A stretch of 9,990 nucleotides of DNA from Bifidobacterium sp. UBA6881 (lineage in GTDB: Bacteria > Actinomycetota > Actinomycetes > Actinomycetales > Bifidobacteriaceae), in NCBI GenBank assembly GCA_002451435.1, contig DKCF01000053.1:1-9990 (forward strand), written 5' to 3'. Numbering within the stretch: position 1 is the stretch's first letter; every line of letters starts with the position of its first letter. The notes beneath the pieces were generated by a model. That model made no database searches. It was not told the DNA's origin and worked only from the letters and a program-made list of their open reading frames with translations. Of this stretch, positions 1-7,537 are shown piece after piece. A program made the translations under genes and the position numbers.

Positions 1-3000
1 CTGCAGCTTGGACTTGTCGACAGCCTGTTCCTTGGCGGTCACCTTCACCGTGATCTGCGCGGCAAAGCGGTTGTCGGCGTTGGCCGTGGCGGTGATGGTC
101 ACGTCCTTGCCCGACTTGAGTGCATGCACGGTGCCATCGGCATCCACCGTCACGTATTCCGGATCCGAGGAGGTCCAAGTGACATCCTGGCTCACGGTCT
201 TCGGCGACACGGTTGCGGAAAGCTTCGTGGACTCGCCTTCCTTGACCGTCAGCACGCCGTCGGTGATGCCGTCACCGGAAATCGCCACCGATTCGACATC
301 GCTGACCGGCACGTTCTGCACATCGGCGGCGACCACCGGATAGAAGGTGATCTTGTCGATGTTCGGAGCGACGCCCATCGACGCGGTGCTGTCGAAGTTG
401 CCGATTTCAATGGCGCCGCCATCAGTGGTGATGGTGGTCGAGCGGTCGAGGAAGCTCTGCGCGTTGAAGGTGAAACGGTACATGTCGCGCGCGATTTCCT
501 TGCCGTTCTGCCTCATCTGCAGACCAAGATCGACATTCTGCTTGTCGCGTGTGTAGCTGAAGTTGATGTCGTTCGAGAACGTCACCACGGCGTTGTACGT
601 GCCGGCTGCGAGCTTGCCCGCGGGAATGGTCAGCTTGCCGGAATTGTCGGCCAGCAGCGCATTGCCGTCGGCGTCGGTCTCCAGCCAGTGCAAACCACCC
701 TGAACCTTGGAATGGGAAGCATCGAGCTTCTTGACGCCCAAGTCGGTCACGTATGTGCCGGTGCCGTTGGTGAAGCCGGTCGGGGACACCGTGGTGGCGC
801 CGTCGGCAACGTCTTCCGCCTCAACGGCCACCGCGTTCTTGTCGGATTCCGCTGCGCGCTGGGTGGTAAGGCTGACGACCTTCGCGCCGTTGCCGGCAAT
901 CTGGAAGTGCGTGATGCCTTCCGGCAGTGCGGTGCGCACAACGACCTTCTGCAATCCGCCCTGCGCGGACTGCACCTTGGCCACCACAGTGCCGTTGGCG
1001 GTCAGGCTGAGCGGCGTGCCCTTGTCGGCCGTGTATTCCACAGTGACGTCGTAGTATCCGCTTTCCCAAGTGCTGGCATGCACGTCGGCGATACCGCCAT
1101 TCAATGCGGCGGCACCCTTGGTGCCATCGGACCAATCGAGCGTCGCGCCGTTCTGGAAGCGGAAATCGGTGGACGGGTAGTAGGTGGTCGCGTCATCGTT
1201 CGCAGCGCCCATCTGGTACAGCATGAACTTGTCCCAGGTGTTGTTGAACTTGCTGCTCGTGGTGGCGACCTTGATGGTGTGCTTGCCGGCTTTCAGGCCC
1301 TTGAGCGTCAGCACGCCGCTACCCTGGTAGCGCCACTTCATGGAGCTGCTCGGAATCGATTGCTCGCCGGTGATGGTCATGTCGCCGACGCTCTTGCCGT
1401 CGACGGAGATCTGGTTGGTGCCGGCCACACCTTCATTGCCGCCGATTACCTCAAGACGATAATCACCATCGGCAGGCACGGTCACGGTCCAGGTGGCGGA
1501 GCGTTCGGCGTTCGAATCGTTGCCGCCGCCGACCCAACGGTTGCCGGAGGCGATCAGGTGTCCCCAGCCGCCCTGGTTCGGCTTCACATCCGCAATCGAG
1601 GTGTTGTTCAGCTCGGTGTCCTCGGCCTCGACGGTCGCTGCCCAACGGCCGCTTTCCGGAGCCTTGCCGTCCGCATCGGTGGTGTCGGTGGCGAGTGTGC
1701 GGTCCTGGTGCGGGGTGACGACCAGCTGATAGCTGGCGTAACGGTCGATGCTGGTGGTCGTCACATCCAGCGTGCCGGAGGAGATGTCGGCGTTGCTGAT
1801 CACGTTGACCACGCGCGGCGTGGTGGCTGCGCCGTCGATGCCGGTATAGGCGTTCTCGCGAACCTCTACATCCACGTTGGTGCCCAACACGTCCTTGACC
1901 TTATCAAGTCCGGTCATGTGCACGGTGACGGGGATGTTGTTGCCGACCCTGCTCACGTTGCCGCCGGAGATCTGGCTGTTGGCGCCGCCGTACAGCACGG
2001 TGGCCTTCTTGTTCGTCTTGTCGATCGCGGCGATGCCCTGCAGATTGTCGACGGTGTTCTCATATGAAGAGGTGACCTTGACGGTCTGTGATCCACGCAG
2101 GTCGCCGTACCACTTGAACATCCACCAGCCGGCGTTCGCGCTGTTGGTGCCGGACATGTTGTCGGACAGGTTGCCGGACATGTTCCAGTACGCGGTCTCT
2201 GCCTGTACCTTGGTTTCCTCGAACATCGCCATCCACTGGATCAGCTGGCCAGGGGTGCCCATATCTCGCATCTCGCCGTATTCGGTGATGTTCACTCCCA
2301 GATGCGGGATGTTGAGATTGTCTTCCTGCGCCACGAACGTGTTGTAGTGGTTGCGGTAGTTCTTCAGGCTGTCTTCACCAAGCTCATGCCATACCATCAC
2401 ATCCGGCAGACGGTTCTTGGTCACGTCGTCGCGCTTCTGGTTGTCGCTCACATTGGCGTACTTGTCGCCGTACTGGCCACTCGCCCAGCGCAGGAAGTGC
2501 CAAGTGCGCTGCGGACGCCACGCGGAATCGCCGGGGCCGGCCAAACGGGCCTTGTCCCTGGTGATGCTCACGCCTTCCGGCAGGGATTTGGTGACGGTGG
2601 TGGCGCCTTCCGTGCCTTCAGCCACTTCCTCACCGTTCTTGTACGATACGGTGGCATTGTTCTTGTACTGCGACCACACCTTGTTGATGGTGTCGTATTC
2701 GGAATCCCAGTCCTTGAGCAGCTGCAGGAAGGTGCTGTTGTAGCCCTTGCTTTCCTGATTGTTGGTGAAGACGCTGTCGCCGGTCTTGTACCAGTTGCCT
2801 TCATCGGGCTCGTTGAATGGTAGGAAGGTCCACTGGTCGGGATTCTTCGCATTGGCGAGAACCTTGTTCATCACCAGTTCGGTGATTTCGTCATAGTCCC
2901 AGCGGCCGTTCGATTCGTTGGTGTAGGTGCCGTAGCTCGGATCGTCCACCGGCACGTCCAGCTTGTAGGAGCGGTTGTCGCTTGGACGCTTGCCCTTGTT

Positions 3001-3372
3001 GTAGCCCCAATCCGAGTAGTAATCCTGGATGTAGATGGCCAGTTCCTTGCCGTTGTTGTTGAAGAACGAATCCTCGACGGCCAAGGCGTCACCGCTGGCA
3101 TGCTGGGTGCCGAACGGAGGCTTCTGCGAGGTGTTGTCGACGGAGGCGCCGTTGAGGATCGCATCGGTAGGGGAACCGTCGTCGCCGAGACCGTACAGTG
3201 TGCCGGAGGCGCCACCGTAGAAGTCGCCGGTTTCGGTGCCATAATCGACATTCAATGTCTGAGGGCCATTCCCCTCGGTATATTGCGCGAGCGCCGTTGA
3301 GCTTGCGCCCACGGCCAGTGACGCCATCGTGGCCGTGGCCAGCAGCGCCGCCAGTGGCTTGCGTAGATTCAT
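1..3372 (-). CDS. Secreted multidomain GH39-type glycoside hydrolase (C-terminus outside window)
   Basis: This frame runs open from the ATG to the left edge (1124 codons, no stop), so the protein is partial. Residues 1-29 are a signal peptide (RK, a hydrophobic stretch, cleavage after ALA). Residues ~33-435 look like a GH39 clan GH-A barrel. The acid/base candidate is E188 in FNEPDEGNW and the nucleophile candidate is E364 in NITEYGEMRD. Two CBM6/CBM35-like beta modules start with VEAED near residues 581 and 850. A bacterial Ig-like (Big_2) module lies at ~1024-1110. The last residues (VDKSKLQ) resemble the start of a FIVAR repeat. Bifidobacterial relatives are extracellular enzymes that release disaccharides from arabinogalactan side chains; the substrate here is inferred. 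Two adjacent ATGs exist (3375 and 3372). The second is preferred because AAGGAG lies only 2 bases before the first but 5 before the second. A cell-surface anchor is expected beyond the edge but not seen. Confidence 0.85.
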   Translation of the reverse strand, partial: MNLRKPLAALLATATMASLAVGASSTALAQYTEGNGPQTLNVDYGTETGDFYGGASGTLYGLGDDGSPTDAILNGASVDNTSQKPPFGTQHASGDALAVEDSFFNNNGKELAIYIQDYYSDWGYNKGKRPSDNRSYKLDVPVDDPSYGTYTNESNGRWDYDEITELVMNKVLANAKNPDQWTFLPFNEPDEGNWYKTGDSVFTNNQESKGYNSTFLQLLKDWDSEYDTINKVWSQYKNNATVSYKNGEEVAEGTEGATTVTKSLPEGVSITRDKARLAGPGDSAWRPQRTWHFLRWASGQYGDKYANVSDNQKRDDVTKNRLPDVMVWHELGEDSLKNYRNHYNTFVAQEDNLNIPHLGVNITEYGEMRDMGTPGQLIQWMAMFEETKVQAETAYWNMSGNLSDNMSGTNSANAGWWMFKWYGDLRGSQTVKVTSSYENTVDNLQGIAAIDKTNKKATVLYGGANSQISGGNVSRVGNNIPVTVHMTGLDKVKDVLGTNVDVEVRENAYTGIDGAATTPRVVNVISNADISSGTLDVTTTSIDRYASYQLVVTPHQDRTLATDTTDADGKAPESGRWAATVEAEDTELNNTSIADVKPNQGGWGHLIASGNRWVGGGNDSNAERSATWTVTVPADGDYRLEVIGGNEGVAGTNQISVDGKSVGDMTITGEQSIPSSSMKWRYQGSGVLTLKGLKAGKHTIKVATTSSKFNNTWDKFMLYQMGAANDDATTYYPSTDFRFQNGATLDWSDGTKGAAALNGGIADVHASTWESGYYDVTVEYTADKGTPLSLTANGTVVAKVQSAQGGLQKVVVRTALPEGITHFQIAGNGAKVVSLTTQRAAESDKNAVAVEAEDVADGATTVSPTGFTNGTGTYVTDLGVKKLDASHSKVQGGLHWLETDADGNALLADNSGKLTIPAGKLAAGTYNAVVTFSNDINFSYTRDKQNVDLGLQMRQNGKEIARDMYRFTFNAQSFLDRSTTITTDGGAIEIGNFDSTASMGVAPNIDKITFYPVVAADVQNVPVSDVESVAISGDGITDGVLTVKEGESTKLSATVSPKTVSQDVTWTSSDPEYVTVDADGTVHALKSGKDVTITATANADNRFAAQITVKVTAKEQAVDKSKLQ

Positions 3373-3375
3373 CAT

Positions 3376-3383
3376 CTCTCCTT
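3376..3383 (-). promoter_or_regulatory. Ribosome binding site of the GH39 gene (tandem ATG start)
   Basis: The minus strand reads AAGGAGAG directly before ATGATG. Spacing from AAGGAG is 2 bases to the first ATG and 5 to the second, which favours the second as the main start. The difference is one methionine in the signal peptide and has no functional consequence. Confidence 0.7.
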
Positions 3384-3465
3384 GTCTTCTATGGTTGTGC
3401 CTGAGGTGTTTATTCTTCGGAATTCACTCCATCGGGCAAAAATCAGTGGACTTCTTTGTCGTTAT

Positions 3466-3494
3466 GCCGAAGCGGTGGTATCGGATGCTTCGGC
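3466..3494. repeat. Inverted repeat in the GH127-GH39 gap
   Basis: GCCGAAGC (3466-3473) and GCTTCGGC (3487-3494) are perfect 8-base inverted repeats separated by 13 bases. They lie about 95 bases upstream of the GH39 start. This could be a second RNA hairpin in the gap or a spaced protein-binding site. It does not match the CG-centred palindrome in front of the regulator. I saw no convincing -35/-10 pair for a GH39-specific promoter in 3376-3552. Confidence 0.4.
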
Positions 3495-3552
3495 GGTACA
3501 ACTGCTCTGTTGCGGCGTAAAAGGGTTAATAGGGGGTGATGTTGGTGATATG

Positions 3553-3592
3553 CAGGAAGCGCGATGCCGCAAAGTCGGCATCACGCTTCCTG
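3553..3592 (-). terminator. Strong intercistronic hairpin after GH127
   Basis: Arms 3553-3569 and 3576-3592 form a 17-bp stem around a 6-base loop, starting 15 bases after the GH127 stop. In the minus-strand RNA every position pairs, with one G-U wobble; in the plus-strand RNA the same position is a C-A mismatch. The structure therefore fits minus-strand transcription. No long U-run follows, so it may be a partial terminator or a 3'-end stabiliser and need not fully stop transcription into the GH39 gene. Confidence 0.6.
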
Positions 3593-3606
3593 ATTGTTGG
3601 AGTCCG

Positions 3607-5589
3607 TTACTTGGTTTCGCGGATCCAGACCTGCATCTGGCCTTCCTCGCGGTTGCACCATGCGTAGTACGGAATCATGGTGAGGGTTTCGTCGCGCTCG
3701 GCGAGCGGCTCATCCACGGAGCGGTACTGGTCATCGGTCGGGGATTCGAGACGGCTGCCCTTGACCTTGAGCACCTCGACGCCATCCAGCAGATCCGGCT
3801 CGTAGGCTTCGGACACGCTGGCATCCGCGCTCATGCCGTCCAGCCACAGCGGGCCCTCGTTGTCGACCTGCTCCATGCAGAACACGATCGGGCCACGGGC
3901 CACAGCCAGCTTGCCGATGTCGGCGCGCACACGCAGCGAGGCGCGGACGCGGCGCACGGACATGTCGAGCACCAGGTGGATCTCCGTATTGGCCGCGGAA
4001 GCGTCAACGGTCACGAAGCCGTCGACCACCGGAAGCTCGACGGCTTCGCCGTTGACTTCCAGCGTGTAGTCCTTGGACCACTGCGGAATGCGGACCGCCA
4101 CCTTCTTGTCCAGACCGTTCGGGTTGGACACACGGAAGGTGATGTCGCCGCTCCACGGGTATTCATCGCCGGACTGGGTCTGTTCGATGACGAAGTCGTC
4201 GCCGAACTCGGTCTTGTTGGCCACGAACTGGTGGGCGTAGACCGTCTTGCCGTCGTCCGAAACCGTGTACAGGTACTGGTCGAGGGAGGCGATCAGACGG
4301 CCCAGGTTGGCCGGGCAGCAAGCGCAGTCGAACCAGCCGGCACGACGGGTGAGGATGTGGGCCTTGGTCGGGTTGCCCTTCGAAGCGGCCGGATCGGCTT
4401 CCAGCGGGTTGACGTAGAAGTAGCGGGTGCCATCCAGCTGCACGCCCGAAAGCACGCCGTTGAAGAGTTCCTTCTCCATCACGTCGGCCACGGAACCGCG
4501 CGGCTTGGTCTCCATCAGGGACTTGCCGTAGAACAGCATGGCGACGGAGGCGCAGGTCTCGCCGTACACCAGATCGTTCGGCAGATCATCGTCGAAGCTG
4601 AAGGATTCGCCAACCTGGCAGGATCCGACGGCGCCGGTGATGTACATGCGGTGCTTGACGATGTTGGTCCACAGGCGCTCGGCGGTGTCGAGCATCTTCT
4701 GGTCGTTCAGCAGGCGGCCGACCTTGGAGACGGCTGCGGCCAAGTACAGCAGACGCACGGCGTGACCTTCGGCGTGCTGCTTGTCGAGGATCGGCTCGTC
4801 CTGCACGAAGTACTTGAGCGGCATGTGCAGGTCGGTGTAGAACTGCGGGCCACCGGCCGCATCCTGCTCGTCGAAGAACTCCGGATCGGTGCCGCGCACG
4901 CGGATGAACCAAGCGGCAAGGTCGAGCCAACGGCGTTCACCGGTTGCCTCGTACAGGCGTGCCAAGGCGAGTTCGATTTCCGGGTGTCCGTCAGGACCGT
5001 GCACCTGGCCCTCACCGTCACCGAAGTTGTGGTCGATGCAGTTCGCCACGCGCTCGGCGATGTCCAGCGCGCGCTTGGAACCGGTGACCTCGTAGTGGGC
5101 GACGGCGGCTTCGATGAAGTGGCCCATGGTGTACAGCTCATGGCTCCAGCGCAGGCCCTTGAAACGCTTCTCGGCAGGCAGATCCAGCTCGAACTTGGTA
5201 TCGAGGTAGCCGTCCTTGTCCTGAGCGCCTTCGAACAGTTCGATGGCTTCGTCCACATGGGCTTCGAGCTCGTCGACGTTCAGACCGGCGTTCTTGCGGC
5301 GCAGCGCGTAGCTGGCGGCTTCGAGCCACTTCGACACGTCAGTGTCCTGGAACGGCTGTCCGGAGAACACGCCTTCCTCGCGTCCTGCGGCAATACGCAG
5401 GTTGCGCAGGGAGTGGCTGAACTGGCTGCCGTTCTCGCCCCAAGCGGCGCCTTCCGGCACGTCGACGGGCACTTCGTCGTTCAGCGCGCGCCACTGATAC
5501 GGCAGCGCGTTTTCAACGGTCATGTTGAGGTATCGCGTCCAGAAACGCGACGTGATGTTCACGTTCATAGTCTGGGCTTGATTAGTCAT
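3607..5589 (-). CDS. GH127 beta-L-arabinofuranosidase-type enzyme, cytoplasmic
   Basis: This 660-residue protein matches the length and motifs of GH127 enzymes typified by B. longum HypBA1, which removes non-reducing beta-L-arabinofuranose. The zinc-thiolate active site is intact. E328 in VGESF corresponds to HypBA1 acid/base Glu322. E344 and C346 in YGETC and C425 in DCACC supply zinc ligands, and C424 corresponds to the nucleophile Cys417. Conserved His-containing motifs SHE (~150), HPEIEL (~202) and EGHAVR (~276) lie in the (alpha/alpha)6 barrel, roughly residues 15-430, followed by beta domains. There is no signal peptide or membrane segment, so it acts inside the cell on imported sugar. 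The first ATG is chosen because AAGGA lies 6 bases upstream; the internal ATG (residue 8) aligns with the HypBA1 start but has no such site. It looks like a paralogue of HypBA1 and not HypBA1 itself (comparison from memory), so an altered substrate is possible. Confidence 0.9.
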   Translation of the reverse strand: MTNQAQTMNVNITSRFWTRYLNMTVENALPYQWRALNDEVPVDVPEGAAWGENGSQFSHSLRNLRIAAGREEGVFSGQPFQDTDVSKWLEAASYALRRKNAGLNVDELEAHVDEAIELFEGAQDKDGYLDTKFELDLPAEKRFKGLRWSHELYTMGHFIEAAVAHYEVTGSKRALDIAERVANCIDHNFGDGEGQVHGPDGHPEIELALARLYEATGERRWLDLAAWFIRVRGTDPEFFDEQDAAGGPQFYTDLHMPLKYFVQDEPILDKQHAEGHAVRLLYLAAAVSKVGRLLNDQKMLDTAERLWTNIVKHRMYITGAVGSCQVGESFSFDDDLPNDLVYGETCASVAMLFYGKSLMETKPRGSVADVMEKELFNGVLSGVQLDGTRYFYVNPLEADPAASKGNPTKAHILTRRAGWFDCACCPANLGRLIASLDQYLYTVSDDGKTVYAHQFVANKTEFGDDFVIEQTQSGDEYPWSGDITFRVSNPNGLDKKVAVRIPQWSKDYTLEVNGEAVELPVVDGFVTVDASAANTEIHLVLDMSVRRVRASLRVRADIGKLAVARGPIVFCMEQVDNEGPLWLDGMSADASVSEAYEPDLLDGVEVLKVKGSRLESPTDDQYRSVDEPLAERDETLTMIPYYAWCNREEGQMQVWIRETK

Positions 5590-5634
5590 TTCGATTCCTT
5601 TGTTGTTGTGTGCGAAAGCTCGTTAAGAAGAGAC

Positions 5635-6477
5635 TCAGTCCTTCATACCGCTGGTCTTGATGCCTTCGGTGATGTACTTCGAGCAGCAGATGTACAGCAG
5701 TGCAGGCGGCAGAATCATCAGCATGGAGAACGCCATTTGCAGGTTCCATGCGGTCTGGTTGCCGCCACCGGCCAGCTGGAAGTTGGTCAGTGCGCCAACG
5801 GTGAGCGGCTTGTACTCATCGGAGTTGATGAAGATCAACGGCATGAAGAGCTCGTTCCACCAGAAGCTGGCGGACATGATGCCGACGGTGATGTAAATCG
5901 GCTTGCCCAGCGGGACGATGACCTTCCAGAAGGTCTGCCAACGGTTGCAGCCATCAAGCATCGCGGCCTCATCGATGGAGTCCGGAATGGACACGAAGAA
6001 CTGGCGGAACAGGAAGACGTTGTACGGCTGAGCGAAGAAGCTCGGCAGGATCAACGGCCAGAAGGAGTCCAGCATGCCGAACACACGGAACATGAGGTAT
6101 TCCGGAACGACGAGGGTGGCGCTCGGCACCATCATGGTCAGAATGATGATGGTGAACACGGTGTTGCGGCCGCGGAAGCGCATGCGGGCAAGCGGGTAGG
6201 CGACGATGGAGCTGGACACCAAGGTGCCGACCGTGTTGAAAACGACCAGAATCAGCGTGTTGCGCAGGTAGGTCAGATTCTTCGGATCAGAAAGCACCTG
6301 GGTGTAGTTGCTCCACTGCGGGTCGCTGGGGAACAACTCCGGCGGAAATGCGGAGATGCCGGTCAGGGTCTTGAGGGAGTTGCAGAAGATCCAGTAAATC
6401 GGGAAGAACATGAAGGCCGCGACGATGATCATCACCGCGTACTGAAGAGCCTTCATCCATTTGGGAGCGTTGTACAT
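5635..6477 (-). CDS. Sugar ABC transporter permease, MalG-like (CUT1)
   Basis: This is a 280-residue inner-membrane protein with about six hydrophobic segments, typical of the MalG/LacG-type permease. The cytoplasmic EAA loop, which docks the ATPase, is clear: E170-A171-A172 and G176 in DEAAMLDGCNRW, ending in IVPLGKP near 187-193. The C-terminus (KYITEGIKTSGMKD) is the usual permease end. The start is supported by GGAGGG 8 bases upstream, and that site lies just after the stop of the preceding permease gene (14-base gap), so the two are translated from one message. It should pair with the MalF-like subunit to form the import pore. The arabino-oligosaccharide cargo is inferred from the flanking GH127 and GH39 genes. 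Confidence 0.93.
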   Translation of the reverse strand: MYNAPKWMKALQYAVMIIVAAFMFFPIYWIFCNSLKTLTGISAFPPELFPSDPQWSNYTQVLSDPKNLTYLRNTLILVVFNTVGTLVSSSIVAYPLARMRFRGRNTVFTIIILTMMVPSATLVVPEYLMFRVFGMLDSFWPLILPSFFAQPYNVFLFRQFFVSIPDSIDEAAMLDGCNRWQTFWKVIVPLGKPIYITVGIMSASFWWNELFMPLIFINSDEYKPLTVGALTNFQLAGGGNQTAWNLQMAFSMLMILPPALLYICCSKYITEGIKTSGMKD

Positions 6478-6491
6478 GATATGTGCCCTCC

Positions 6492-7397
6492 TTAGTTGCG
6501 ATCCATGAGCTTGAACTCGACCGCGCCGATGATGGCCACGATGATGAACAGCACCACCGCGAGCGTGGAAGCTTGGCCCATATTGAAGTTCTTGAATGCC
6601 TGGTTGTAGATGTCAAGGCCGAGGACCTTGGTTGCGTCGCCCGGGCCACCGCCGGTCAACGGATACAGCAAGGTGAAAGCGCCGTTGAATGAATTGACCG
6701 TGCAGGAGACGGTGTTGAACAGCAGCATCGGTGCGATGCCCGGAATGGTGACGTGCCAGAAGCGGGTCCAGGCATTGGCGCCATCAAGGGAAGCGGCTTC
6801 GTACAGTTCCTGCGGAACATCCTTAAGCGCTGCGGAGAAGACGAGCATCTGCTGGCCGGTCTGGAAAGTGAAGACAGAGGCGTAGGCCACGACGACCCAC
6901 ACGAGGGTGTTGCTACCGGTCCAGTTCGGCGGGTTGGTCACGCCGATGCACTTGAGCACGTAGTTGACGATACCCAGCTGCGGGTTGAACATCAGCACCA
7001 GGCAGCCTGCCATGACGACGGACGGCATAATGGTCGGCACGTAGTAGAAGAACTGGAACAGACCCTTGAAACGGACCTTGAGGTTAAGCAGGATGGCCAG
7101 GATCAATGAGAAGAAGATGGAAATGCCGACGTTGATGATGGTGAAGACGAAGGTGACGCCGAGCGTATGTGCGAATTCGGAATCGCCGGAGAACAGGTTC
7201 TTATAGTTGTCGAGGCCTACGAACTGCGGCGTGCCAAGCATATTCCACTTGGTCAAGCTCAGAACAAAGCTGAAGATGATCGGGAACGCGCTGAAGACGA
7301 GGAAGCCGATAATCCATGGAGTAAGGAATCCCCAGCCTGCGCCAGCGTCAGACCAGCGCCTGGCTTTGGAGTTATTGGAGGTTTTTGCGGTTGACAT
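6492..7397 (-). CDS. Sugar ABC transporter permease, MalF/UgpA-like (CUT1)
   Basis: This is a 301-residue membrane protein. A polar N-terminus is followed by about six hydrophobic segments (roughly 22-47, 77-103, 113-137, 165-190, 222-245, 275-296). The EAA loop is at E200-A201-A202 and G206 (LYEAASLDGANAW), closing with TIPGIAPM near 217-224. The GGGPGDAT motif near 249-256 is typical of MalF/UgpA/LplB-type subunits. The start at 7397 is supported by AAGGG 8 bases upstream. It is the first permease in the operon and forms the heterodimer with the next gene. No nucleotide-binding subunit lies nearby. In bifidobacteria and other actinobacteria such importers commonly share an MsiK-type ATPase encoded elsewhere, which is assumed here. 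Confidence 0.93.
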   Translation of the reverse strand: MSTAKTSNNSKARRWSDAGAGWGFLTPWIIGFLVFSAFPIIFSFVLSLTKWNMLGTPQFVGLDNYKNLFSGDSEFAHTLGVTFVFTIINVGISIFFSLILAILLNLKVRFKGLFQFFYYVPTIMPSVVMAGCLVLMFNPQLGIVNYVLKCIGVTNPPNWTGSNTLVWVVVAYASVFTFQTGQQMLVFSAALKDVPQELYEAASLDGANAWTRFWHVTIPGIAPMLLFNTVSCTVNSFNGAFTLLYPLTGGGPGDATKVLGLDIYNQAFKNFNMGQASTLAVVLFIIVAIIGAVEFKLMDRN

Positions 7398-7450
7398 GGG
7401 AGTGACCCTTCGATTCGATGAAAACGATGCGAATGGAAATGGGGAAAAGT

Positions 7451-7492
7451 AATGGTGGTCCCCGTCACGGGAAAGTCACGGGAACCACCATT
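7451..7492 (-). terminator. Intercistronic hairpin between binding protein and permease
   Basis: Arms 7451-7465 and 7478-7492 form a 15-bp stem with a 12-base loop. In the minus-strand RNA all positions pair (one G-U); in the plus-strand RNA one position is a C-A mismatch. It starts 45 bases after the binding-protein stop. Only a short UUUU run (7448-7445) follows, so partial termination or 3'-end protection of the binding-protein message is more likely than a complete stop. Such hairpins commonly allow binding protein to be made in excess over permeases. The sequence GTCACGGG occurs twice here (7464-7471, 7475-7482). Confidence 0.65.
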
Positions 7493-7537
7493 GGTTTTTA
7501 GAAGGAGGATTTGGTGCCGTACGGGACGGCGGTTAGG

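Noticed and set aside
124..2067. A 647-residue open frame on the plus strand, antisense to the GH39 gene
   Set aside because: It is fully contained in the clearly coding GH39 frame, has an antisense-type composition and shows no domain signature.
1..3375. HypBA2-type GH121 beta-L-arabinobiosidase as the identity of the large secreted enzyme
   Set aside because: This was a natural guess beside a HypBA1-like gene, but GH121 has an (alpha/alpha)6 catalytic barrel. The NEP and ITEYG motifs here fit a clan GH-A TIM barrel of GH39 type.
3382..6495. A 1037-residue open frame on the plus strand, antisense to GH127 and a permease
   Set aside because: It mirrors the codon pattern of the high-G+C minus-strand genes, spans two real genes and their gap, is rich in His/Gly/Val/Arg, and has no recognisable domain.
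7414..7435. ATTCG...CGAAT inverted repeat upstream of the permease gene as an operator
   Set aside because: Only 5 bases per arm with 12 bases between, no CG-centred core, and it is inside a transcribed gap.
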